A stretch of 64,000 bases of DNA from Liolophura sinensis (taxonomy: Eukaryota > Mollusca > Polyplacophora > Chitonida > Chitonidae). The notes beneath the pieces are model-generated. The model saw only the letters and a list, made by a program, of their open reading frames with translations, searched no databases and had not been told where the DNA came from. Within the stretch, counting starts at the first letter, position 1; each line of letters begins with the position of its first letter. The translations under genes and the position numbers were made by a program. Positions 59,901 to 62,590 of the stretch are shown piece after piece. Location: contig NC_088301.1 in the NCBI RefSeq assembly GCF_032854445.1, forward strand, positions 40,781,187-40,845,186, given 5' to 3'.

Positions 59901-62590
59901 GCTAACATTGGGGTATGGTCATCAGGTAGTGAATTGTTTGATACATATATGTCTCTCCTTTTTGCCTATTTTCGGATGGTTCACTTGCTTGTTTGAAAGA
60001 TATGCTGTATGCTTGCCAGAGCTTCGGAGAAGTCGTGAAATGAGCGTAAGATATTCGACTCCAGCAAACTGAAAATATATATGTAAATCTGACCATCCAC
60101 CTTATGTCGTCTTTGTGCTGTAACCCTCCTGCAGTTATTTTGCAGCAGTTGCAAGCGCTGAGCTCTTTCACATGCCACACCAATCCTTTGCCATGCCTCT
60201 AATAAAGCAGCAAGCATGCACATGTGTTACTCCAACTCGCTCTTCATCCAACAACAGGTCTGAAAAATTCCAAATCTAGTGAGAACATTCGCCCTCCAAT
60301 GTCCATATCTTCCAATCCCTCATCCCACTTGAGGCGAAACCAGTCCCAACAAGGTCCCAAAGCTGGCCATGACAGCGCGGCACCACCCCTGCCCGTGCGA
60401 CGACCAATCACAGGTTAGAGTCTTCAGCATGTATTTGCGTCTCTCCCCCGTCTCCCAGTCGCTAGCAGTCCCTCCAAGTTGTGCCTTGCAAAAGCTCACC
60501 ACAGCACCATATGGTTAAGAAAGAATCTGTTTGTTTGTTTGTTTGTATGTGTGTCCTGGGAAGATGAGATTATCATTTTTACACCTTGACTACTCTACTT
60601 CGGCTGAGGTGAATCATAGTGATAAAAATAAATGACTGTACAACCATCCATTACATAAATATCTTGAATGTACATTTGTTTTTAACATTTGTGTTAAAAG
60701 TTATACACCTTTCTTTGAATATACCATCGTATGTTATCCCATTATCTCCCAAGAATACTGCTCTAAATTCTATGAACTAATTGATGGGGCCCTGTAGACT
60801 GAAGTACATTGTTGTTATGTCAGGTGACCTTTCACCCACTTTCTCAGATCATTTTTCACATTGGCTGTTAAACTTATTTTAAACATATGTGTCAGCATTT
60901 AAGGTTACAAAAAGTACTTAAATCAGTGAATGTTTAAGTTTCTATATGATCCTGTTTGCAGTCTTTCTAAGTGGAAATAGGCTGTGGTCAGAATTACTTT
61001 TGGCAGATTTTCGTGACATAACAGGTCCAAATACATTGAAACACATGGTCTTAGATTGATACATGAATTGACCAGTGGGAGCCCTGGACCAGATTAAATT
61101 ATGCTCATTGCCACAACCTTTGACCTAATTTCTCCATTCATAGTTTAATTTACTTATTTCCCTTTAAGAACAATAGTGTGTCCTCTAACTCTGTTGGGTC
61201 AGTATGTATTTGCATGTATGTGTATTCTTGGTGATTTGGGAGGCTATTTATGGTGTATAGTATCTAGGAGTCACGGGTTTTCAAATACTTTGTCTGATTA
61301 ATTTCATGTTGAACATGTGTGATTCTTTCATAGGACATTTTTTGTTTTGAAAAATGTCTGATCGGCATGCATATTAATACAATTGTAAAGAAGTTGCCTA
61401 TGGTGTTGACATGATAATATTGATGAAGATCTCTGCTTTTCACCATTAAATGGTGTTATAGACAGATTAGTATGTTCTCCATTGTTCCCCACAGTGCTTC
61501 CTAAAAGCATAGCCCCATCATCACCATCTGCCTCTGCCTCAGTGAATGGGAAGGATGTTACACCTCCAAGTCTACCTGTCAGCAGAAAAGCTGTAAGTTA
61601 ATGATATTCTGTAGTCCACCTAAAGTTTAGCTTGGTGTTTGAAACATTTTGCTGATTGGTTTATCTGCCTTTGGGGATTCTGAAGAGATTTATGTGAAAT
61701 TGGGTTAATTTCTTATCAGACAAATATCCAAATCAAGGGGCAGATATTAGCCAGTTTTTGTCTGGACTCGCTGCCTCACATCTGTCAATCATGTTTATGG
61801 ATCGCTCCTGTACTTGTACATACTGCAGCAAGCCATAATGAACATGTTTGTCTCTAACCATACATCTCTAGCAATACATCCGTCACTGTAATTCTTCAAC
61901 CCTTTTGCATGTTTGCTAGGTGTTTGTTCAAGTCTATTCTGAATGCATTTTATGCATGATAAAATTGTACTTTTTTGTGAAGTCCTCAAACTGACCAATC
62001 CAATCAATGTCGTTTTATCTCCAAAATGAAACTAAGAATGTACATAAATTGCACTGAAAGTTTCTCGTTCGTATGAACGAGCAAGGTTGAGGAATTAGGA
62101 TATAATGAGCAATATATATGTATATCCTTAATCATGTATATTGCAGTGAGATCTACAGAAAACAAGGCTCTGTAAGCATTCATCCTGCAGTGGACTGTGG
62201 TCAACACTTTAGTACATGCACTATCCCTACCATGCATTCAGCATTAAGTGTATGATTAACACATTATATATGAATATGTGATACAACTCAGTCTGTGGTG
62301 TTTATTTATAGTCAGCTGGACAGCTAGGCGTGTTGACGGAAGTGAGCCGTCTGTCAGCAGTAGAGGAAAAGGCTCCTGAAAAACCAAAGAAGGAAGTAGA
62401 ATCCAAAAGCAGTGCATCAGTAGATACTAAGTCTGCACCACCCCTGCCACCGAAGAACCTGTCCGTTCGCACACCACCCCCACCAGCACCAAAACCTTCT
62501 CACTCTTCTAGACAATCTCACCGAGCCCCAAATTTGCCTCCAAGAAGAAACAGTCAAAAGGAGTCACCAGCAGAGGCTACCAAATTATGA
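5615..62590 (+). CDS. DOCK3/4: DOCK3/4-like (DOCK-B) Rho-family guanine-nucleotide exchange factor, 3' 45 exons, N-terminus outside window
   Basis: Spliced product (about 1725 residues here) aligns along its length with DOCK-family GEFs, which load GTP on Rac/Rap-type GTPases at the membrane, usually with ELMO. Visible landmarks: [11 protein letters not shown] and SERF before DHR-1; DHR-1/C2 at about residues 213-403 ([35 protein letters not shown]); helical middle at about 404-980; DHR-2 at about 985-1410 ([50 protein letters not shown]); Ser/Pro tail with PPLPVR, PPLPPK and PNLPPR. The CRYGCAV-like core, [15 protein letters not shown] and [10 protein letters not shown] stretches favour DOCK3/4 over DOCK1/2/5, though the late DHR-2 ([17 protein letters not shown]) looks DOCK1-like. 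SH3 exons are missing, so the true start is upstream of base 1. Exon joins are in phase throughout except inside exon w4. Confidence 0.92.
6255..6422 (+). mobile_element. SINE-A, 5'-truncated
   Basis: Starts GTCCTCTCCAGCC within the body; keeps core and (AAAT)n tail. Perfect 10-bp duplication AGCACTTTTT at 6245-6254 and 6423-6432. Confidence 0.95.
6732..6813 (+). CDS. DOCK3/4: exon w2
   Basis: 82 bp, acceptor TTTCAG, donor ACA|GTAAGT, ends in phase 0. Completes the family motif ISERF and continues [19 protein letters not shown], as in DOCK3 (KNGGP...ALFTDL). The intron 6814-8058 contains a degraded SINE tail and a long foldback. Confidence 0.9.
7278..7390 (-). mobile_element. SINE-A tail, degraded, reverse
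   Basis: ATTTATTTATTTTATTAATT followed by GAGTTTACTGCC and GAGAATATTTCACTTAT resembles the reverse complement of the SINE-A 3' end, with an extra 30 bp inside. Confidence 0.5.
7711..7844. repeat. 134-bp foldback (inverted repeat with a tiny loop)
   Basis: Left arm from ACATGGTGACTAAGTGATAG to TCATATTGGGTGAG; right arm CTCACCCAATATGA to CTGAGTGACCATGT. Arms of about 63 bp match at most positions; the inner 14 bp pair perfectly around CCGTCAGC. Intronic. Confidence 0.93.
8059..8119 (+). CDS. DOCK3/4: exon w3
   Basis: 61 bp, acceptor TTTTCAG, donor GAG|GTAAGT, ends in phase 1. Encodes [20 protein letters not shown], aligned with DOCK DLSSKDMKRDLYIVAHVIR. The next intron (350 bp) shows nothing notable. 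Confidence 0.92.
8470..8551 (+). CDS. DOCK3/4: exon w4, with internal frame conflict
   Basis: 82 bp between TTTTTTAG and GTAATA. The first half read in the incoming frame gives [13 protein letters not shown], matching the conserved GRM motif. The second half matches the family only in the +1 frame ([10 protein letters not shown], family YRRPYGCAV), and the downstream exons require that frame. An internal acceptor CTCCTCAG ending at 8509 would give a 42-bp exon (8510-8551) that joins in frame on both sides but drops about 13 residues. A real indel, an assembly error or alternative acceptor use are all possible. Confidence 0.8.
8720..8792 (+). CDS. DOCK3/4: exon w5
   Basis: 73 bp, acceptor ATACTTCAG, donor ATAG|GTAAAG. 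Continues [20 protein letters not shown] and MKVH, like DOCK3/4 AVLSI...LLKVY. Ends in phase 2. Confidence 0.9.
9034..9140 (+). CDS. DOCK3/4: exon w6
   Basis: 107 bp, acceptor TTTACAG, donor CAAG|GTAAAA, ends in phase 1. Encodes [19 protein letters not shown], close to DOCK4 MCNTESEW...ENIIKK. The intron 9141-9470 holds a SINE with a 16-bp target duplication and a 43-bp palindrome. Confidence 0.9.
9227..9315 (+). mobile_element. SINE-A, strongly 5'-truncated
   Basis: Only TGCGGATGGCCGTGGGTTTC to the (AAAT)n tail, with an internal loss of CATAATGCTGG. Perfect 16-bp duplication AATATAATGTCCTTCC at 9211-9226 and 9316-9331. Confidence 0.95.
9361..9403. repeat. perfect 43-bp palindrome
   Basis: 21-bp arms, AAGATGTTTCTGTGTTAATA then C on the left, exact reverse complement on the right, around a single central A (9382). 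It lies 30 bp after the SINE duplication and 67 bp before exon w7. Confidence 0.98.
9471..9596 (+). CDS. DOCK3/4: exon w7, lead-in to DHR-1
   Basis: 126 bp, acceptor GTTTAAG, donor CCAG|GTATGA, ends in phase 1. Encodes [20 protein letters not shown] and [10 protein letters not shown], matching the family LLRGDMEQIRRENP and RKLGFPDVIMPG just before DHR-1. Confidence 0.93.
9862..9986 (+). CDS. DOCK3/4: exon w8, start of DHR-1/C2
   Basis: 125 bp, acceptor TCTACAG, donor CAG|GTGAGA, ends in phase 0. Encodes [20 protein letters not shown] and [17 protein letters not shown], the first strands of the C2-like DHR-1 domain, which in this family binds PtdIns(3,4,5)P3. The next intron (577 bp) is T-rich with a short G run and nothing else recognised. 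Confidence 0.95.
10564..10662 (+). CDS. DOCK3/4: exon w9, DHR-1
   Basis: 99 bp, acceptor after a long T tract (TTTAAAG), donor AAT|GTGAGT, phase 0. Encodes [20 protein letters not shown] and [12 protein letters not shown], matching DOCK3/4 DCISLGSGEP...YHSNSPRW. Confidence 0.94.
10974..11037 (+). CDS. DOCK3/4: exon w10, DHR-1
   Basis: 64 bp, acceptor CACAAAG, ends in phase 1. The donor sits in a GTAAGTAA run; TCAA|GTAAGT keeps the frame. Encodes [20 protein letters not shown], matching family FRGSHLRFEFRHCS. Confidence 0.92.
11352..11458 (+). CDS. DOCK3/4: exon w11, DHR-1
   Basis: 107 bp, acceptor CTTCCAG, donor AAG|GTACAG, phase 0. Encodes [14 protein letters not shown] and [15 protein letters not shown], matching GEKKLFGFAF...DGTTL...HELYVYK. 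The next intron (432 bp) holds nothing recognised. Confidence 0.95.
11891..12068 (+). CDS. DOCK3/4: exon w12, end of DHR-1, GC donor
   Basis: 178 bp, acceptor GTTTCAG, ends in phase 1 at AAAAAG|GCAAGT. The frame requires this GC donor: the only nearby GT (AAGTAG) would break the join to w13. Encodes [16 protein letters not shown] and [16 protein letters not shown], matching the family SSTKLTQN motif. Confidence 0.93.
12069..12335 (+). other. GC-AG intron
   Basis: Donor AG|GCAAGT, the classic strong-context GC donor; acceptor CTTTTCAG. The reading frame on both sides fits only this boundary. Confidence 0.92.
12336..12433 (+). CDS. DOCK3/4: exon w13
   Basis: 98 bp, acceptor CTTTTCAG, weak donor CAG|GTTGTC, phase 0. 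Encodes [20 protein letters not shown] and LEGGEMVQ, matching DLLALLKW...GEEIVK at the start of the helical middle region. Confidence 0.93.
12636..12728 (+). CDS. DOCK3/4: exon w14
   Basis: 93 bp, acceptor TGTTACAG, donor CTG|GTAAGT, phase 0. Encodes [14 protein letters not shown] and QVFNAL, matching the highly conserved FLQDTLDTLF and VFDSLV. The 103-bp intron that follows is the shortest traced. Confidence 0.95.
12832..12932 (+). CDS. DOCK3/4: exon w15
   Basis: 101 bp, acceptor TTTTCAG, donor CAA|GTGAGT, phase 2. Encodes [20 protein letters not shown] and [13 protein letters not shown], matching FIINLL...HFRPVMDTYIQKHFAGALAY. Confidence 0.95.
13289..13370 (+). CDS. DOCK3/4: exon w16
   Basis: 82 bp, acceptor TTTTTAG, donor GAG|GTAGGA, phase 0. 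Encodes [12 protein letters not shown] and PNLLTTFE. The 775-bp intron after it holds an (ATTT)n tract near 13458 that may be a decayed minus-strand SINE tail. Confidence 0.9.
14146..14195 (+). CDS. DOCK3/4: exon w17
   Basis: 50 bp, the smallest exon traced; acceptor GTTGTAG, donor CCAG|GTAACA, phase 2. Encodes [16 protein letters not shown], matching ALEYLFKFIVQSRILYS. Confidence 0.93.
14368..14476 (+). CDS. DOCK3/4: exon w18
   Basis: 109 bp, acceptor CTTGTCAG, donor CAG|GTATGT, phase 0. Encodes [20 protein letters not shown] and DFDGLQMAQ, following the family pattern EEEFRxxIQELxxS. The 270-bp intron has nothing notable. Confidence 0.88.
14747..14930 (+). CDS. DOCK3/4: exon w19
   Basis: 184 bp, acceptor AATTACAG, donor AAAG|GTAAGT, phase 1. 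Encodes [20 protein letters not shown] and RDCVNSDLF; this is a less conserved part of the middle region, but position and phase fit. The intron that follows is mostly a 28-bp minisatellite that resembles this donor. Confidence 0.9.
14990..16075. repeat. 28-bp minisatellite with donor-like core (about 36 units)
   Basis: Tandem units of about 28 bp (core TTAGGTAAATGTGTCCTG then TACTGATGTC) fill most of the intron after w19. The first units, to about 15220, are about 40-45 bp and carry an extra GTATGTCACCTG. Almost every unit has AG|GTAAAT, a plausible 5' splice site, preceded by CTT. The real w19 donor AGGTAAGTGCTTCTTTTACT matches the unit ungapped at 15 of 20 positions. Confidence 0.95.
16276..16403 (+). 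CDS. DOCK3/4: exon w20
   Basis: 128 bp, acceptor GCTTTTAG, donor GAT|GTAAGA, phase 0. Encodes [17 protein letters not shown] and [14 protein letters not shown], matching CREILLPMM...LLSNILEVL. Confidence 0.94.
16791..16910 (+). CDS. DOCK3/4: exon w21
   Basis: 120 bp, acceptor TTGTTTCAG, donor GTG|GTGAGT, phase 0. Encodes [20 protein letters not shown] and [15 protein letters not shown]. Reading through the donor meets a stop at about 16941. Its last 45 bp and donor are copied many times in the following intron. Confidence 0.9.
16911..18330. repeat. minisatellite built from the w21 exon end plus donor (about 12 units of 106-117 bp)
   Basis: Each unit starts like the end of exon w21 (CCAAGCTCAGCA..GA..ACC) and runs on through a donor-like GGTGAGTAC and intron sequence (CTAATGAAG..TTAAGCTATTG). 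Units near 16962, 17070 and 17180 form an A-A-B block of about 333 bp that recurs at 17295-17627. Later units from about 17734 carry TTGAGTACGG instead of GGTGAGTAC. Five units keep an intact GTGAGT, with GT at 17002, 17110, 17334, 17442 and 17666. The last unit decays by about 18330. Confidence 0.97.
18655..18753 (+). CDS. DOCK3/4: exon w22
   Basis: 99 bp, acceptor TTGTTTAG, donor AAG|GTATGC, phase 0. Encodes [20 protein letters not shown] and ELLQSY, matching the conserved FVACLLSLLRQMTDRHYQQLL. Confidence 0.95.
18956..19050 (+). CDS. DOCK3/4: exon w23
   Basis: 95 bp, acceptor after a T tract (TTTCAG), donor CAA|GTAAGT, phase 2. Encodes [20 protein letters not shown] and [10 protein letters not shown], matching FLLKIFCVFRNL...VFPRDWMVMRLL. 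Confidence 0.95.
19286..19364 (+). CDS. DOCK3/4: exon w24
   Basis: 79 bp, acceptor TTTCACAG, donor CAG|GTGAGC, phase 0. Encodes [17 protein letters not shown] and EFDYQ, matching NIIVTTVQYLSSALHKNF and FDFKVW. Confidence 0.95.
21040..21345. repeat. long-unit (about 65 bp) relatives of the 33-bp array
   Basis: About five imperfect units with GCATAATGAGATATTACCG, then AATAACTGAAGGCATATACT and TCTCTAGGAA. The second half is the unit of the array at 22140-22730. One more long unit opens that array (22140-22200), so the two look like parts of one locus split by SINE-containing sequence. Confidence 0.85.
21540..21655 (+). mobile_element. SINE-A, degraded 3' part
   Basis: Recognisable blocks: GATGGTCATGGATTTCCCCC, then TTCTTGAGTACAGCGTGAAA and TCAAATAAA. 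Lacks the tRNA-like head. Confidence 0.7.
21785..21909 (+). mobile_element. SINE-A, 5'-truncated
   Basis: Starts near GATGGTCATTTCCCCCGG and keeps the conserved 3' part (CATAATGCTGGCGACC, GAAATATTCTTGAGTACGG, AACACCAATCAAAT) and an (AAAT)n tail. No clear target duplication seen. Confidence 0.88.
22140..22735. repeat. 33-bp minisatellite, about 16-17 units
   Basis: Unit core GGGAATAACTGAAGGCATAT followed by ACTTCTCTAGGAA. Because 33 is divisible by 3 and the unit lacks stops in several frames, it is open on both strands (+ 22096-22680, repeating [11 protein letters not shown]; - 22044-22673, repeating [11 protein letters not shown]; a third frame on -, 22417-22677). It sits inside an intron and has no promoter or homology that I see, so I read it as noncoding satellite. 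Confidence 0.95.
23571..23671 (+). CDS. DOCK3/4: exon w25
   Basis: 101 bp, acceptor CTGTTTCAG, donor AAAG|GTGACT, phase 2. Encodes [20 protein letters not shown] and KREIVLE, near-identical to DOCK VWNSYFSLAVLFINQPSLQL...KRKKILDK. Confidence 0.96.
24521..24579 (+). CDS. DOCK3/4: exon w26
   Basis: 59 bp, acceptor TTTTTACAG, donor TTAG|GTACTG, phase 1. Encodes [20 protein letters not shown], matching KYGDMRVMM...FSMWQNL. Confidence 0.96.
24981..25129 (+). CDS. DOCK3/4: exon w27
   Basis: 149 bp, acceptor GATGATAG (poor pyrimidine tract), donor GAG|GTCAGT, phase 0. Encodes [20 protein letters not shown] and [15 protein letters not shown], matching DOCK3/4 HKIHFIPGMIGPFLGVTLVP and IPIFHDMMD. Confidence 0.96.
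25501..25586 (+). CDS. DOCK3/4: exon w28
   Basis: 86 bp, acceptor CTTTTTCTAG, donor CAT|GTAAGT, phase 2. Encodes [19 protein letters not shown] then VKTMFENI, matching VEAELIDKLDSMVSEGKGDE. Confidence 0.94.
28107..28127. repeat. long G homopolymer
   Basis: A run of about 19 G in a GGTGGATTGGGA context; could form a quadruplex or be an assembly-length artefact. A second run of about 12 G lies near 32925. Confidence 0.9.
33071..33437 (+). mobile_element. SINE-B, full length with tRNA-like head
   Basis: Head has a pol III box A (TAGCACAGTTGGTAGAGCG) and a box B-like GATCCAGGATCAATCC. The body includes GAAGTTGTAACTTGCTCGCT, GGCGTTCAGCATGAAGGGGA and TTCGGTAAGTCGTCTCAGTG; the tail ends GACGTTAAACCCCAAGCACT then (CACT)n. 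Flanked by a 12-bp target duplication with one mismatch, ACAGACTAAAGA (33059-33070) and ACAGACTGAAGA (33438-33449). Confidence 0.95.
33665..33763 (+). CDS. DOCK3/4: exon w29
   Basis: 99 bp, acceptor CTTCCATAG, donor ACAG|GTAAGT, phase 2. Encodes [20 protein letters not shown] and [12 protein letters not shown], matching the family TRLMERLLDYR just before DHR-2. It sits alone between introns of 8.1 and 10.1 kb. Confidence 0.94.
33910..35965. repeat. 39-bp minisatellite, about 50 units
   Basis: Unit core GACCAAATGTTTCTTCAGAA, then TTTGACACCAG and CTGTCATT or CTCTCACT. Units vary at the CAGAATTTGA/CAGAATTGGA position; some are truncated. 39 is divisible by 3, so several 60-90-codon open frames arise on both strands; these are artefacts of the repeat. 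Confidence 0.95.
36150..36475. repeat. outlying degenerate units of the 39-bp array
   Basis: Widely spaced fragments such as CTCACCGACCAAG, AAATGTTTCATCAGAATGTG and CTGACCAAGTGTTTTCTCAG continue the array after a gap of about 190 bp that contains a GGAGGGAGGTGGAGGGGTGG patch. Confidence 0.75.
36988..37261 (-). mobile_element. SINE-A, full length, reverse orientation
   Basis: Read on the minus strand: GGGGCCTCCGTGGCTCAG head with box A (GGCTCAGTCGGTTAGCGCGC) and box B (GAGTTCAAGTCCA), core with CATAATGCTGGCCGCCGTCG, then GAAATATTCTTGAGTACGGC, and a poly(A) tail seen as 20+ T at 36988. Flanked by a perfect 12-bp duplication AACGGACAAAGA (36976-36987 and 37262-37273). Confidence 0.96.
38140..38176. 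repeat. (TA)n(TG)n microsatellite
   Basis: A TATATATATATA run joined to TGTGTGTGTGTG. Confidence 0.95.
41131..41500. repeat. 26-bp minisatellite, about 14 units
   Basis: Highly uniform unit with GTCACATGCTAACATTACAC followed by ATCACT. Variants are limited (CACAT/CATAT, CACATC/CAAATC, CTGT/CAGT), so the array looks young. It is not near any exon. Confidence 0.97.
41885..41934. repeat. (AT)n microsatellite
   Basis: About 25 perfect TA/AT dinucleotides. Confidence 0.97.
43884..43944 (+). CDS. DOCK3/4: exon w30, lead-in to DHR-2
   Basis: 61 bp, acceptor TTTTTCTAG, donor CTT|GTAAGT, phase 0. Encodes [20 protein letters not shown], matching DCMKGEETENKKIGCTVNL. Its final bases and donor resemble the unit of the array in the next intron. 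Confidence 0.94.
44045..44255. repeat. 33-bp array, left part
   Basis: About six units of GAATG(C/T)CTGATACACTTC then TCTCTCTCC or TCTCTGCAAACT. They match the units at 46958-47110, including the alternating CCCCAT..AA and GCAAACTACA variants, so the two parts were once continuous. Confidence 0.88.
44256..46957. mobile_element. probable DNA transposon, about 2.7 kb, imperfect terminal inverted repeats
   Basis: The left end CAGCACCGCCCTTGCCAAAA continues GCAAATTGAGTGTATGA. The right end, read on the minus strand, is CAGTGCCACCCTCACCCAAA then AGCAAATTTAGTACGTGA. That is about 28 of 37 positions with one gap. The segment exactly interrupts a minisatellite whose units resume on the other side. 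No target duplication is evident; about 7 bp of the array unit seem missing. The inside includes an unrecognised 150-codon open frame (45147-45599) and no transposase motif I can identify, so it is probably non-autonomous. Superfamily unassigned. Confidence 0.7.
45147..45599 (+). CDS. unrecognised open frame inside the probable transposon
   Basis: 150 codons from a possible start to a stop, Cys- and Leu-rich, with [20 protein letters not shown] and [18 protein letters not shown] recognise no domain. It could be a relic of a transposon protein or chance; an open frame this long is uncommon in the surrounding AT-rich DNA. Function unknown. Confidence 0.2.
   Translation: MLKSSKGQALECGRQMPASFKLIKLKCANELFSFNLYHLCTQTMLHGDVIQLNSQCGSEFFKVNLQIPLLGQSQYVTERRFCFWDPNPLIKTNYMTVQLEGCLLSAACMNTLPPTDLHFFKNTFHYPTISMLDYHCLLIHLVHLKTNFQA
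46958..48010. repeat. 33-bp array, right part, about 30 units
   Basis: Units of GAATGCCTGATACACTTCTC then TCTCC(A/C)TAAGACT. Early units (to about 47110) alternate between two variants; from 47560 to 47900 the array is most regular. Open frames on both strands (- 47370-47909, - 47497-47982, + 47407-47904) are consequences of the 33-bp period. Confidence 0.95.
50248..50496 (+). CDS. DOCK3/4: exon w31, DHR-2
   Basis: 249 bp, acceptor TTTTTTCAG, donor AAG|GTAAAC, phase 0. Encodes [40 protein letters not shown] and [10 protein letters not shown], the lobe A start of the DOCKER domain (family NFYKSE..EEMYIRYIHKLCDLH, AAFTLLLY, FNKGK). The upstream 300 bp are open in the same frame but have no family match. 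Confidence 0.97.
50700..50950 (+). mobile_element. SINE-B-related, strongly degraded
   Basis: Blocks in the SINE-B order: ACCTAAGACTTTAAAA, then AGCTTGACGCTTAGCATAAG, GGAGTAGTG and GTTTCAGTGAAGCAG. No target duplication visible. Confidence 0.6.
51170..51535. repeat. degenerate tandem copies of the start of exon w32 (about five, 60-62 bp)
   Basis: Units carry TAGTACTG(C/T)AT.C followed by GTGT(A/G)AAGAGCTGGCACAA. The exon itself reads GGGAGTACTGCATCCCACTT then TGTAAGGAGTTGGCTCAA. The unit near 51400 shares AGTACTGCATCC exactly with the exon. Confidence 0.8.
51650..51739 (+). CDS. DOCK3/4: exon w32, DHR-2
   Basis: 90 bp, acceptor GTCTTCCAG, donor TTG|GTAAGT, phase 0. Encodes [20 protein letters not shown] and [10 protein letters not shown], very close to DOCK3 SWEFGIPLCRELACQYESLYDY. 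Confidence 0.97.
52384..52500 (+). mobile_element. SINE-A, degraded middle part
   Basis: Matches the SINE-A core from GGGAAGGTCTGGCTGCAACC to GGGCTCTGCCCAGTTTCCTC and CAGCATAAT, and then loses identity. No tail. Confidence 0.75.
52938..53197 (+). mobile_element. SINE-A, full length
   Basis: Head GGGGGGCCTCCGTGGCTCAG, box A GGCTCAGTTGGTTAGCGCGC, box B GAGTTCAAGTCCA, conserved core and (AAAT)n tail. Perfect 12-bp duplication ACTTTAGGCAAC at 52926-52937 and 53198-53209. The tail lacks ACGGCGT between GAGT and AAAACACC. Confidence 0.96.
53726..53836 (+). CDS. DOCK3/4: exon w33, DHR-2
   Basis: 111 bp, acceptor GCTGTTAG, donor CAG|GTGAGC, phase 0. Encodes [20 protein letters not shown] and [16 protein letters not shown], matching FFRVGFYGRKFPFFLR. 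The intron after it holds two SINE-A pieces. Confidence 0.96.
54008..54046 (-). mobile_element. SINE-A tail fragment, reverse
   Basis: Minus strand reads GAATATCGTGAGTGGGCC then ATAAACTCCAATCAAAT, i.e. only the last 40 bp of SINE-A. It lies just before a complete forward copy. Confidence 0.6.
54105..54342 (+). mobile_element. SINE-A, near full length
   Basis: Starts GGGGCTCAGTTGGTTAGCTC, has box B GAGTTCAAGTTCG, core and (AAAT)n tail. Perfect 9-bp duplication GACATTACT at 54096-54104 and 54343-54351. Confidence 0.95.
55171..55312 (+). CDS. DOCK3/4: exon w34, DHR-2, U12-type donor
   Basis: 142 bp, acceptor TTATCACAG, ends in phase 1 at CAGA|GTATCCTTTT. Encodes [20 protein letters not shown] and [11 protein letters not shown], matching DOCK3/4 NKEYVCRGHDYERL and LNEFPHAIAM. 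Confidence 0.95.
55313..56025 (+). other. U12-type (minor spliceosome) intron
   Basis: The donor GTATCCTTTT matches the U12 5' splice-site consensus. TCCTTAACC about a dozen bases before the AACAG acceptor matches the U12 branch-point consensus, and there is no U2-type polypyrimidine tract. GT-AG termini, 713 bp, phase 1. Confidence 0.88.
56026..56192 (+). CDS. DOCK3/4: exon w35, DHR-2
   Basis: 167 bp, acceptor GCTAACAG, donor AAG|GTAAGA, phase 0. Encodes [34 protein letters not shown] and [14 protein letters not shown], matching PFHKGPKDKENEFK of DOCK3/4. Confidence 0.96.
56626..56889 (+). CDS. DOCK3/4: exon w36, DHR-2 catalytic centre
   Basis: 264 bp, acceptor TTGTTCCAG, donor GAG|GTCAGT, phase 0. 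Encodes [20 protein letters not shown] and [20 protein letters not shown]. In this family the PAV.GG / AAVNGG insert carries the valine that senses bound nucleotide; here the equivalent is SPSVNGG, so catalysis looks intact. [10 protein letters not shown] is closer to DOCK1 than DOCK4. Confidence 0.97.
57077..57160 (+). CDS. DOCK3/4: exon w37, DHR-2
   Basis: 84 bp, acceptor CTTTACAG, donor CAG|GTAAGA, phase 0. Encodes [15 protein letters not shown] and [11 protein letters not shown], matching AFFTDRYLQEHPE and LKDLIAWQ. Confidence 0.96.
57470..57589 (+). CDS. DOCK3/4: exon w38, end of DHR-2
   Basis: 120 bp, acceptor CTGTTTCAG, donor TCG|GTACGA, phase 0. Encodes [20 protein letters not shown] and [17 protein letters not shown], matching the final helices of DHR-2 (LRPFHERMEACFKQLKEKV). 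Confidence 0.96.
58110..58180 (+). CDS. DOCK3/4: exon w39, Ser/Pro tail
   Basis: 71 bp, acceptor TTTTATAG, donor ACAG|GTAAGC, phase 2. Encodes [20 protein letters not shown]. Low-complexity tail; family identity by position and frame. Confidence 0.9.
58580..58682 (+). CDS. DOCK3/4: exon w40, tail
   Basis: 103 bp, acceptor TTGTTTTCAG, donor GAG|GTATTG, phase 0. Encodes [20 protein letters not shown] then [10 protein letters not shown], a Ser/Thr-rich stretch followed by an acidic patch. Confidence 0.88.
58975..59127 (+). CDS. DOCK3/4: exon w41, tail
   Basis: 153 bp, acceptor CTGCTGTAG, donor AAG|GTAAGA, phase 0. Encodes [31 protein letters not shown] and [15 protein letters not shown] resembles the RPCSAIY / RPSSAMY of DOCK4 and DOCK3 tails. 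Confidence 0.9.
59603..59690 (+). CDS. DOCK3/4: exon w42, tail
   Basis: 88 bp, acceptor CCTTTACAG, donor AAAG|GTAAAA, phase 1. Encodes [25 protein letters not shown] resembles the (R/C)SDPNLS motif of DOCK3/4 tails. Confidence 0.88.
60258..60413 (+). CDS. DOCK3/4: exon w43, tail with SH3 ligand
   Basis: 156 bp, acceptor AACAACAG, donor ACAG|GTTAGA, phase 1. Encodes [20 protein letters not shown] and [18 protein letters not shown] is a class II SH3 ligand of the kind bound by CRK-family adaptors. Confidence 0.9.
61495..61592 (+). CDS. DOCK3/4: exon w44, tail
   Basis: 98 bp, acceptor CCCCACAG, donor GCT|GTAAGT, phase 0. Encodes [20 protein letters not shown] and [10 protein letters not shown], low-complexity Ser/Pro. 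Confidence 0.88.
62312..62590 (+). CDS. DOCK3/4: exon w45, last coding exon with CRK-type PxLPxK motif
   Basis: 279 bp including the TGA at 62588-62590, acceptor TTTATTTATAG. Encodes a charged linker and then [20 protein letters not shown] and [18 protein letters not shown] fits the CRK SH3 consensus PxLPxK; DOCK3/4 tails end with similar PPALPPKP motifs. The protein ends EATKL. Confidence 0.95.
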   Translation, partial: SAGQLGVLTEVSRLSAVEEKAPEKPKKEVESKSSASVDTKSAPPLPPKNLSVRTPPPPAPKPSHSSRQSHRAPNLPPRRNSQKESPAEATKL

